Shown here: piece by piece, positions 21,888-32,208 of the stretch
Layout: each line of letters opens with the position of its first letter
Numbering within the stretch: the stretch's first letter is position 1
Assembly (NCBI GenBank): GCA_014871385.1
Contig: CM026431.1
Location: 3,760,604 to 3,824,603, forward strand
DNA: 64,000 nt
DNA from: Ceratodon purpureus
Taxonomy: Eukaryota > Streptophyta > Bryopsida > Pseudoditrichales > Ditrichaceae
Direction: 5' to 3'
Position numbers and translations under genes: made by a program
The notes under the pieces: generated by a model
Told to the model about the DNA's origin: nothing
Databases searched by the model: none
The model's input: the letters and a program-made list of their open reading frames with translations, nothing else

Positions 21888-22740
21888 CCCCTAAACGGCC
21901 ATTGTCCTAGAATGGGCTTTTTTGAAATTTGGGCAGGTTCCTAAAAAATCAAATATACTTGAAAATTTTTGAAATTTTTTGTGGTAAAAGGTTTTTTTTT
22001 ACGAGGTTTATGGGGATATTTTTTTTATTTTTTTTGGATGAAGTGAGAAAAAGTTATGCTCCTTTGAGCATAAAACGCCCTTCCGCGGGCAGGCTCTCAG
22101 CCACTGTGAATGCAGCAATTTCTGCCCAAAACTGCCCAAAACTGCCCAAATCTGCCCAAATCTGCCTAAAGACGAAACTTTGAAATTCCACCAAAAATTG
22201 AGATTTTGATAATTTTCAAAAATAAAAATTTCTATGTATTGATGAGGTAGTAGAAGATGTTTTCACCGTTTGGATTTTTAATCCAAAATTTTTTCATATG
22301 CTATTTTTATTGTCAAAAAACGGCCTTTGTTTGTGAATTTCAGTATACCCCCTAGCGGAAAATGATTGTTTTGGCAACCTTCTACAACTTTTTTGAATAT
22401 AATTTTTTTTAACACAATTAGCTAACTCAGTCTTCTTTGACGTGCATCAAAACCCCCAAAATCCATAATGGAAAAAAATGGTTTTTTGGGCCTTCAAAAC
22501 TCTGCTGATCCCTTTTTGGCAGGGAAAAAAAACTTGTTTTTCAACTTTGAACATTACGATCTTGCAATTGGTGAGGAATAAGTGTGTAAGATTTGGTGGA
22601 CATGTAGACATAGAAGTTAGCTACAAGATCTTACGGTTAGATGTACTAATTAAGACCCCGAGTTTGCAAAATCCACCGTGCTTTGAAGAGGGGCTGTTTT
22701 CAGGCAGTTTTGATGAAAAACACCCTTGGCCGTTTAGGGG
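21888..22740. mobile_element. Non-autonomous TIR DNA transposon, 853 bp, with TTAA target duplication
   Basis: The element starts CCCCTAAACGGCCA and ends TGGCCGTTTAGGGG, which are perfect inverted repeats of 14 bases. It is flanked on both sides by TTAA (21884-21887 and 22741-22744), consistent with a 4-bp target duplication. It has no transposase, only AT-rich DNA with a tandem CTGCCCAAA(A/T) array. A 923-bp relative with the same end structure sits at 58172-59094 in the opposite orientation. TTAA targeting is known for piggyBac and Kolobok superfamilies, so a derivative of one of them is plausible. It sits inside an ORF. Confidence 0.85.
22115..22167 (+). repeat. Short tandem repeat in the TIR element
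   Basis: Five copies of an 11-base unit CTGCCCAAA(A/T)(C/T) follow one another inside the element, preceded by a TCTGCCCAAAA start. It is a small internal minisatellite of the kind often found in MITE-like elements. Confidence 0.8.
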
Positions 22741-23992
22741 TTAAAAATGGCGTGGATATCAAAGTAGAAGAAATTGTAAAGTCGCAATGGGAGAGTGCAT
22801 GGTTTGATTCAAAATCAATGGAAAACAATGTATATAAAATCATCAAGGTTACAATACCGATGGGAAATGACATCAAGCCTACAACTGTTAGGAATCAGAA
22901 GGAGGATATTGACATTGTGATGGCTAGACCACTAATTTGGGAAGTTGCAAAATATCCTCCATCACAAAAGATTGTTGGGACACTTTTTAATACCAGTGCT
23001 GGAGATGGTGGACAATCAAACAAGAGTGGACATGGTGAAGGGAATGAAAGCGGAAGTTCAAAGGATACAAAATCCAGAGAATCTTCAAGGTTTCTCATGA
23101 ATTTCCCTAGACGTGGCGGAGAAAATGATGATGAAGATCAAAGTGTAGGTGGTGTTCAAAAGGGTCAAGATCAACTTGATGATGTTAATGGGTCACATGC
23201 GAATGTGAAATTGAGCCTTGTGGCTACATGATATTCCTTCAAGAATTGTAGTCCTGAATTCTTGGGTGTACAAATCAGTGATAGACCAGAGGATTTAGAT
23301 ATCAAATGGGACGTGGAATTTGATTTTTTCAGGAATGAAGAAGTTAAAAAGATATCTCTTACAAAGGCAGATATCTTTTTTGGTATTAGCAATGGCCTTG
23401 AGGATGATATAGATGAAATTAAGGTTGATCGCTTTGGTACTTTTCATGATGAGCTTCAGGTGAATTTCAGCATTGTTATTGATTACAATTTCAGCATCTT
23501 GGATCAATTTTCAGGATCTTGGATGCCGAGAACTAATGAAAAACTGGCAAAGTATCAGGTCAAAGCATTCCGATATTTGGGAGAAATTATGAGAGCAAAA
23601 GTCAATGCTCCTAGTACAAGTTCAAAAAGATGCATACCCGGTGTATCAAGATTTTTTCCAAGCTCAAAATCAAGAAAAGCACAACCTACCTATGATTTCA
23701 AGAGATTGTTATTCAAACAAATGTATGAGAAGACCTTATATCTGAACCATGAAATGACACATTGGGCTAATTATGTGTTGATGGAAGAAGACAATGGCTC
23801 TCTCACAACTCCATCGCACTCTATATGTCCATTAGTTGCATAAAAAGTGATGCACCTTGGGCAAGCAGTAGGGAGGAGCATGACAGTGAAGCCGACATGC
23901 TTGTGATAGAGTTCAAAGCTAGAGTGAACTCTACTTCCTCAACTCAAATTTCTAGGATGTATGTAGGCTTGAACATTCTATAACAGTGGTAG

Positions 23993-26466
23993 AGTACAAT
24001 GAACATCAAGGTAGTAACTAGTAGATATCCTCTGATTGATAACCTTCCATGGTCGTGAACATCCAGCTCCCTCTCAGTGAATTGATGCGTTAAGATTCAA
24101 ATCTTATAATATAAATTTTAGAAACAACTTTATTATTTTCAAACAATGTCGATAATTCTTACATGTCCTATCAAGGTGAAACAAAAGATTAAAATGATTG
24201 ATATTATCATCAAAAGCGGCCAAAGCATATAATTTTAATGCAATTTCTTTTCCCATGCCTACTACTACTACTAAACTAGATGTTAAGAAAATTATAAGAT
24301 CGCAAAAAACAATTTGTAAATCACCTAAATTTGCTCGAAATATCACAATTGAACTTCCATACGATGTTGTTGGAATTAAAGTTTTTCTTCTAAAAAATGC
24401 ATACTTTGAATGCTTCTATGAACAATAAAAGAAATGTACTCGATGAGAAAGGAAAAGAATTAACAATATGTAGGATTCATGCATAAAACTATCTATTAGA
24501 TCTATAACCACTTTAAAAAACATGGCTTCAGGATATATTTATATTATCCAAAGGCAATATTCAGAATTTCTAAATCAAATGATACCAAACTTATACCACT
24601 TACCAAAATGATAGAATTTTAAATCATTAAATCGTTAAATTCAAATGCAACCAAGATATAGAATTTGCTCATAAACACTTGTTTTATCAAATAAATTTTC
24701 ATTCAATGTGTTCTTTATAGCCCTAAATAGCACCCTACAACCAAAACTAGAAGTACTATTTCATAAAACCATTTCAAATGCCCTCTCTAAAGCATATAAA
24801 ATTGTAAAGAAAAAATCTAAACATCTATAATGTCATAAACAAATATTATGTATATTTACTTGGTTTCTTCATTTAAAATATCTTACTAAACAAACAACCT
24901 CTTCCCAACACGATTTAAACCTCCATAAAAAACACATATGAATAAAATCATACAATAAATTGACCAAAATCACAACCAACTTAAAACCTCCTCAAACATT
25001 ATCCTTCAACATCCTAATTGTCTTATGAATACATCTAAATCATAAATTTTTCTTGGGAAAGGTCCATGTCATTCTCCTCTATCAATGTTATATGTCCTCT
25101 CAACATTTCCAATAAGGTATTGCATCAACAAACAATTCATACACACCACTCTTGAAAGAAATTGATATTCCTCCTACTCACTAGTAAAAATATTGGACCT
25201 TTACACCTAGTCACAAACAACACTTGTTTAAAACAATTCATCCCAAATACCATATTTTTATATAAACAATTTTTTTAACATGAACTGTTTGTTACAAGTC
25301 ACAAAAGACCAAATTCTCACTACTGTACATCAATAGCAAGTCCGTTCACCTTTGAATGAATATTAATTTTTTTGAAAAAATAAAGTTCATCCATTGTATA
25401 AAACAAATATCATTCCAAACACCATATTATTTACCTAAACAAATTATTTTTAACAACAACTTGAGTTGTTTGTCACAAGTCACAAAAGACCAAATTCCCA
25501 CTACCGCACATAGCTAGCAAGTTCGTTCACCTTCGAATGAATATTTGTTTTTATGAAAAATTAAAGATCATTCCTCCCAAAATTTAATTTTTTGGTTACT
25601 TTTATTTTCAGAAAAAAATCACTAAAAATAGCCTTAGATGGATAAAAAATAGAAGCATATCACATAAAATACTTTCTCACATTTCCGAACGTTTTCCATC
25701 CTTAAAATTTCCAACTTTTTCTGTTTTCTTACAAATTTTTAGAATTATTTATGAATGAACCTGCTATCAACATATGGTACTGCCTCCATATACCAAGTGC
25801 TGTCACATGATGTTGCATTTAAGGTACAGTGACGGTTTTTGAGAATGCATCCCCCATCATCTCTCCGTTGCAGATTTCATGCTGGCGATGGCGTTTACCA
25901 TGATCATGAATTCCATTCCATGATCTGCAAACCTTCTCTCAATCTGAACGACGATTCTCGCACTTGTGCTGTCTCCACACAAGGATTCCGCATGGCTTTG
26001 ATGTTCCTTTAGCATACAAAGTAAGTCCATGATTTCAGTCCGGGTTAGTCTCCACTTCATGGGCAATACACATCTCACAATTATGGTGAAGAGATTCGAT
26101 TCATATATCCAATTACCATGATACAAATGTGCCGAAGGTCATGTCCACCGAGAATTTTTCATGAATGAAATCCAGTTCGAAAGTCTCTGGAATATATTAA
26201 AGGACTCCATGATAAATCCAGTTTGAGTGAGCAACTGGAAATTTGGGCTAATTTTCATGTGTCAGATTTTTGTTCTGGTTGAGATTAGTGCATTCAGATC
26301 AGCATGGAGCCCTGATCGGAGGGGATGGTTGTGAGAATCATGGTTGGAGAGGAGGTTCTGGCAATCTGTGGAAGTGAATCTGCATGACAACTTGTTGTGG
26401 AATTTACCATTGTTGCGAGTGTGGAGTCTGGAGTGCATTGAGGATGTGTGTTCTGCCCACGGCCTC
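23993..26466. other. AT-rich gene-poor region
   Basis: About 2.5 kb of AT-rich DNA without a recognisable gene. It contains the 150-bp tandem duplication at 25238-25575 listed separately. A minus-strand ORF of 89 codons at 25857-26126 has no recognisable motif and is not called. The end of the region should hold the TADA promoter and leader. Confidence 0.45.
25238..25575. repeat. Diverged tandem duplication of about 165 bp
   Basis: Two consecutive copies are visible, one around 25238-25390 and one around 25408-25575. Shared words include CAAGTCACAAAAGACCAAAT (25297 and 25477 areas), GTTCACCTT(T/C)GAATGAATAT and CCATATT. Copies differ by substitutions and small indels, so the duplication is not recent. 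Confidence 0.75.
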
Positions 26467-28493
26467 ATGAGGGTCACATCGATGTTTTTGGGGAGGGTTT
26501 CTCCTTCTTTTGCAGCGTTGAAGATGGAGGCTGCCGTTATCTCGCGCAGCACCTCGTCTGTGACATCTTTGCTGCGTGGCTTTTCACCGGTTCTTGTGTT
26601 TCTGAGAGGGTCTCACATTGCTTGTTTGAATAGTGGTCAGCATTTTCGTTGGAGGGATCCGAGACGAGTGTGTGCCTACTCCTCAGAGTCGCCATTCCCA
26701 TTGCTACTCCCGAAAGTTGTACCTAAGGAACAGGATTCAGAAGGAAAAATTCCGGTAGGTGAAGATGATTGCATTACGGAACGGATTACGACGATTCCGA
26801 AGCCTGAAGATTTGGAGTCGGAGCCGGAATTGAATGATCATGGGAAATCAGCCACAGATTCAGTCATAGAGGAGCTTCAGAGAGGCTGTAGTGTTGAAGG
26901 TAATGATGTGCCGTTTAAGAATGTGGATGCAAGCTCCCTGGGCCGGCAAAGGAAGCGGAAAGTGTTTGCTGCGCAGGCTCCAAAGAGGCTGTACACCGAG
27001 GAGGAGGATTTAGGATTTATGCAGGAAGCGTTGGTTGAGGCGAAGATAGCCGCGAAGAAGGGTGAAGTCCCAGTTGGTGCTGTTCTCGTGCACAAGAACA
27101 ATATCATCGCGAGATTTCACAACCAGTGAGTAATTTGGCAGGGTTGAGATCCTTGTTTATTTAAGGATTTGAAGCCTTACTTCTGTGATTTCTTGATGGA
27201 ATTACACTCTGCTTGTTTGATTCGAGTACTTGGTGTCATCACCTTCAGCTTCGACGTGTGAAACCTTGTCCGCCTTGTAATGTTGTGTTGATGTTACAGT
27301 GGGTGAGCGCAGAGTGGAAACAACTAATGACCCCACTGCTCATGCGGAAATGCTCTGCATTCGCAACGCTGCTGCCCAACTAGGTGCCCGGCGACTCACG
27401 GTACATGATTCCCAACCTACATCACGTCCAAACTTCTGATGTCAATTTGAGTGTCTTGTAGTTGAATACCATAATGTAAATTGTAATGGGTATTGTAATG
27501 GGTAGCCATTGTTGGAAGAGTGTGTTGCAGATAGGTATTGCTCAACACATAGTGATCAAACAACTGATTACAGCAGTATACATGATTGAAAGTTTAGTGT
27601 GCAGGAATCCTTTCGTTGGTCCAAAACTTTCAAGCATTTTGACATGCTTTCAGGGCACGGCTGTATTTGACCTAGTTTTTGCTCTTCGACTCATTTCTCG
27701 TCCTGGTGTTTTAACAAATTGTGCTGAGGATATTGTGACAAGTATGGATGCCGTTGTTAATTTGCACACCGATTGCATACAATGTGACCACATCATCCAT
27801 GCTGTACAAATTTCACAAGTTGTCTTTTAGGTCTTAGTGTTGGGGGTGATTCGAATTCTGACAATTGTTAGGTTTAACGCAGGATGTGACGTTGTATGTC
27901 ACACTGGAGCCATGCCCTATGTGTGCGGGTGCTATTTTACAAGGTCGAGTGAGCGAGCTTGTCTGGGGTGCACCTAACTCACTTCTTGGTGCAGATGGAA
28001 GTTGGATCAAGTAGGCATTCTACCTTTATTCCTGTCTGTTGAATTGTTCCTTGTCAATTCTCTACTACATCTGTCTCTGTGTTAACCATCCAGTGTATCA
28101 TTAGACCAAAAAATATTAGCGCTTAACGTCATGACAACTTAGTCTTCTTATCAGATCCTTAAGATATACAAATCAATTGTAATCTTGAAGGTGACGATAC
28201 ATTGGATGTTTTTCAGGCTATTTCCTATGTCTTCGTCTTCCGAACATGAACCCAAGGGCAGGGACTACCTTCACCCGTTCCATAGAACCATTGCTGTGCG
28301 GCGAGGCGTGTTGGCTGAAGAGAGTGATGATCTTATGCAAACATTCATTGCAATGAGGAGAATGGAACCGAAGTGTAGAACTGATGATGCTCACATGGGT
28401 GTAAAATCTTCTCCCTGGCCAAGATCCCCTGGGTGGCTCCCTCCAGCTTTCAAGAAGTTGAACTCGTGGGTACAGCGATGGTTCCAATTTTGA
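26467..28493 (+). CDS. TADA: tRNA adenosine (A34) deaminase, TadA-type
   Basis: Four exons: 26467 (or 26524)-27125, 27313-27400, 27883-28010 and 28217-28493. All joins are in frame, giving 383 residues from 26467 or 364 from the ATG at 26524. The ORF is open to an ATG at 26344. The deaminase domain has [20 protein letters not shown], the zinc/catalytic PTAHAEML (His and catalytic Glu) and PCPMCAGAI (two Cys), and a C-terminal [16 protein letters not shown]. It converts A34 to inosine in tRNA(Arg)ACG. The N-terminal ~170 residues are poorly conserved. They begin Ser/Arg-rich ([19 protein letters not shown]), as in a plastid transit peptide, then run acidic to a basic RQRKRKVF. Plastid TADA of Arabidopsis is far longer, so this is a compact form or a paralogue. 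Exon 2 uses the acceptor CGCAG|AGTGG, because the TACAG eight bases earlier shifts the frame into a stop. Confidence 0.88.
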
Positions 28494-29218
28494 GTCATCA
28501 TCATGTGCTCTCATTCCAGTTAATAATCTTCAGTTGCAGGACGATGAGTCCTCTTGCATTTTGACTGATGCGAAAAATCGCACTCTTGTTTTACTATACA
28601 TGTGGTTGTAGCATCAGAGATGGGACCAATATATTTCAGCATTCACTGATGAAGTTTCCTAATACGGCGCCCATTGCGTTTTTGTCATTGAAAAGGAAAT
28701 CCCAGCAATTGTTGCGTTCCAGGGTTATTAGTTTAGACTTCACGCTCCAAGTTCACTTCATCCCCGACCCGATTTAAAAAACTTGCAATGCAATCTCTTT
28801 GCGACCAATCCAAGTGTTGGCTTGTTTTTACATTCCTCTTACCTTATGCTTCCACCTTCCATTTCATTGAGGTACTGTAGAACATGGGTTCGTATATTGG
28901 ACAATTATTGTTAAACAAAGACAAGTTGATAGTAGCAAATATTTCATCTCAAAACATATCCTCGTCACATTAATTAGAAAATTTGGTACCTCGTACTCAA
29001 GCAAATAGCAAAGAACACCTCTGAGAGCATTGACACAGAAAGTTACTGCAATTCATACCCCTTCTCTTGTCAATATACATAATAGATGTGCTGTGCTTGA
29101 AACTGTAAATCAGTCAGCTTCATGTAGACAATGCCGTGGTACATAGTGCTTCAATTTATGTGAATTTACACAATCTATTGTATTGTACAATCCGATGCAA
29201 TGGACTACTATTCTAAGG
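28494..29218. other. Intergenic region between convergent genes
   Basis: About 725 bases between the TADA stop and the VWA-Cache stop on opposite strands. Both 3' UTRs should lie here. No ORF with motifs, repeat or RNA gene is visible. Confidence 0.45.
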
Positions 29219-32208
29219 CTACTTGACAGTTTCATCTGGCTCATTTGGTGGTGTTGGTGGAAATTTTTCTTCGTTTCTAGCTTTCTGGTGGAACCGGTAG
29301 GCCAGAAAGGTAAAAAATCCAACAACCACAAACGCTGCTGCTGCCAGTATTACAATCAATACTATGATCCCTGTTTTCAGATGATCATGCTTCGGACCTT
29401 CAACGGCGCCACAAGTACCATAACCACAACATGTGCGATCTACTAGCGTACTTGTATCAGTTTTGGGGCAAATAGCCGAAGAATCTGGTGGGGTCGAATT
29501 TGCACAAATCGGGCTTGCCGGTGTACTCTGCGGACATTGAACCAAAATCGTTACAACGAGGTCATTAAAACAGGACTTGCCATGTGTCAGGAACATGAAT
29601 GCGACTGAAATTACACACCTGGTAGCTGCAGGTCAGAGGAATGTTTGAAGGTGGTTGTGTCCCTCTTGTTCGACTCTGAAATTCGGCAAACACCAAATCC
29701 TGAAGAGGCTCGGGAAGATTTTCATAAACCACGTCAATTCCCGCCACCCCTATCAAAAGCCCGTCGCTTCCAAAGGCTGTCAAGTGCCAAGTTCACAGGA
29801 GTCATTACATACATTCTTCATAAGTTGAATGTTCTTCTATGAACTGTATCTGCTTGATCAGGCTATCCCTAGAGCAAACTCCAAGAATTGATAAATACCT
29901 GCATTGCAATTCAAAGGGTTACGTACCAGGATAAGTGACAGTAATTGCATTGCGATCTTGATCAAAGCTCGAATATGGGTTGCTCCAAGTAGCATTGTTA
30001 CCCACAGAAGCCAATTGTGTGCGAGCCAAAAATGTGAAGTAGCTTCTCATGGCGTAGAGGGGGTTTGCCGTTTCTAGAGCATTCAATCTCTCAAACGATC
30101 CATTGACGGAACATAGATTCTGCTGGAGTGATGGAGTCTTCAACAGGTATGGGTCCCCTCCATCATCGTTTGTAAGTAGCTTGTACACCATCAGCTTAGC
30201 TTGTAGACTCTGCAACTCGGCAGATGGGAATGTGGTGCTATTCAAAGGGACGAACAGTCCGTCTGAGAGCACCACAATAACCTGTAATTTTGAGACAGAA
30301 AATGGCGTCAGTACATCATTCCAGTACCAAGTTGATAGAGAATTTGGTCTTACAAAAACACCTACGCAAATTCGAATGGCCACCTTTAATTTATTCGCTG
30401 CGTTGAAGGAACCCATGGCCTGGACAATTGCTTTTGTCAAATCGGATCGAGTCGTAATAGGAGACGCTGCCAAATTATTCACACTTGCTTCCAGAGATGA
30501 AAGCTCAGGGCGACCGGCTGGATCCAAATAGTTGTATGAAGCACCAATTAGGACAGGCCCTCCCAAAGACGCGACATCGCTGCTGTTGAAGGAGAGTACC
30601 TCGACGTCGTCTTGGGGTGAAAATGTCTTCAAAAGCGCCAGAGTTATGTTTTTCGCCACGTCCAGATACGTGTTTTGAGGGAGAGGTAAATAGTCTACAG
30701 GCAGTACACTCCCCATAGTGTTTGCAATGTCCACCAAGATCTTGACGTCCTTGGTTACCGATATGCCGTTTAGATACCAAGGTCGGGTTCGTGGATCGAA
30801 AGTGGTACACTGCGTTTCATTATTCTCCTAAAAAAATTGCAAGACTGAAACTCAGATTCCAAGCTAAATACAAAAACTTTTCAAACGATTAGTACGTGCA
30901 ACATGTAGAAATCCACGAAATTAGTTGATGTGAGATTTCAAATTCAGCAAGAGAATTTGGTTTGGACTTACGCGCCCAGGGAACGCCCGAAACGCACCAC
31001 TGGTGGACCCGAGATACACCAAAGTGTACTCTGTCTGCAAAGATACAGTTTCGAAAGTCGAGTCTAGTGGCCTTTGTAAGCAAATATCACGTGCAACCTC
31101 GGTGTCCAGATTGAGAGAACCGGGAGCAGGGATACTGCATATGAAAGGTAAATATGAGTTCAACTAAACCAGTCTGCGACACAGCTTACCTGGAGAAGAA
31201 AAATTGACGATAACAAGCATAGAGAAATTACAAATATATGAAGCCTGGTACCAGAGGAGCTCACGTCACAAAGCTTCTGTTATAATCAAGCTTTATCTTG
31301 TTTTGGCAAGCTCCACTCGGACAACTATTGAAATACTCGTTGTTGTCTACAGTGTAGCAGAGAAACGATTCTCCGCTTACTGGTTGGCATACCGCACGTG
31401 AACACGCAGAGCTGCATCCATTCAAACTGTCTGTAGCCATAGAAGAGCATAGCGATGACAAAGTATTTAGTAAAAGATGCTAAAATAACAATTTAAAAAA
31501 ATAACAGGAAAAGAACAATCACGATGTGTACCTTCTCAATCACGATATGCAACGTAACACGAAGTGTTGATAAATTAGTTTTATATTCTATTTGATACAA
31601 ATGGAACGTTCTACTTACAGCAGTAGTAGAGTACATCGTCTCGTTGAAACTGAAACAGAGAAAACTCTACCTGGTGTCATTCTGTACATACTCTAGATAA
31701 ACTATTCAGAACCTTCACTAAAAAATTTAAGCAGACTGAAGAAATGTAGTAATTGAAGAGATTCAGAGTTACTCTGAAACTACCGACAAACATTTGAGAT
31801 TCTAATATTCAAATTGGATAAGATCAAGAAAATGAAGGAGCAATTTTCCTAGAATTTCATTCACAATCGAAGTGTGCAAAGCAATGATAGACAATTGATG
31901 CTCGTAGGAATAAGAAGCCAGTTCAATAATGAACGGAAGTGCTGCATTCCAGGTGAAAGCATGTTCTCAAACTTACCGCAGTTCGCGTTGTTTATGGTTG
32001 CGTTTGCTGCAATTTCCTTCACATCTAACTCCTTCCTGTCAAGGTACAATTTGCCCGCATCTGCACCCTGCGCATTTACTGTTAAACCACCCTTTCCACA
32101 TACTAATAGCAGAAACAGAGATACAGTAATATGAAGAAAACCGCCGGCGAACTTCTGGTTCTTGAAGTTCATGGCGGCCATCTGTGTCGAGGACCGGCTA
32201 GAGATCAT
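29219..32208 (-). CDS. Membrane protein with VWA and Cache domains (alpha2/delta- or CACHD1-like)
   Basis: Seven exons on the minus strand: 32208-31977, 31430-31265, 31134-30972, 30827-30384, 30281-29927, 29776-29619 and 29527-29219. All are in phase and total 608 residues. It starts with a signal peptide (HITVSLFLLLVCGKGGLTVNA), then a Cys-rich segment (exon 2). A VWA_N-like part follows with VYLGSTSGAFRAFPG and FDPRTRPWYLNG. The VWA core has KILVDIANTMG and VIVVLSDGLF. The Cache part has WSNPYSSFDQDRNAITVTYP and LIGVAGIDVVYENL. One membrane span (GIIVLIVILAAAAFVVVGFF) and a short proline-rich tail complete it. This order matches animal calcium-channel alpha2/delta and CACHD1 proteins. The MIDAS DxSxS reads DIANT, so metal binding may be altered. 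Exon 4/5 are separated by a 102-base intron whose length keeps the frame open. Ligand and partner are unknown. Confidence 0.82.

Larger units (their letters stand above)
21649..23992 (+). pseudogene. Broken gene of unknown family, interrupted by a TIR element
   Basis: Coding-like sequence runs from an ATG at 21649 or 21688 (MNYNIVIVNVAEMVQVGALD) to 21887. It is interrupted by the 853-bp inverted-repeat element, then resumes after 22744 in the same frame once one TTAA is discounted. It continues to about 23992 with at least two further breaks. The encoded product is hydrophilic. It shows a Gly/Ser/Asp-rich linker (about 22990-23200), then an Asp/Glu-rich stretch (DRPEDLDIKWDVEFDFF), a basic patch (FFPSSKSRKAQ) and a helical end (LNHEMTHWANYVLMEEDNG). 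I recognise no domain. It has no introns and its composition is more AT-rich than neighbouring genes. It may be a lineage-specific gene or cargo of an unrecognised mobile element. Confidence 0.55.

Noticed and set aside
25857-26126. 89-codon minus-strand ORF upstream of TADA
   Set aside because: No domain, no clear promoter and of a length expected by chance in this window.
27301-27312. Earlier acceptor for TADA exon 2 (TTACAG just before GTGGGTGAG)
   Set aside because: It produces a stop codon, whereas the next AG gives the conserved [15 protein letters not shown] reading.
30282-30383. The 102-base segment between VWA exons 4 and 5 read as coding, since it stays open in frame
   Set aside because: It has a good donor (AAG|GTGGCC) and acceptor (TTACAG), and removing it joins the VWA strand K-VIVVLSDG as the family requires.
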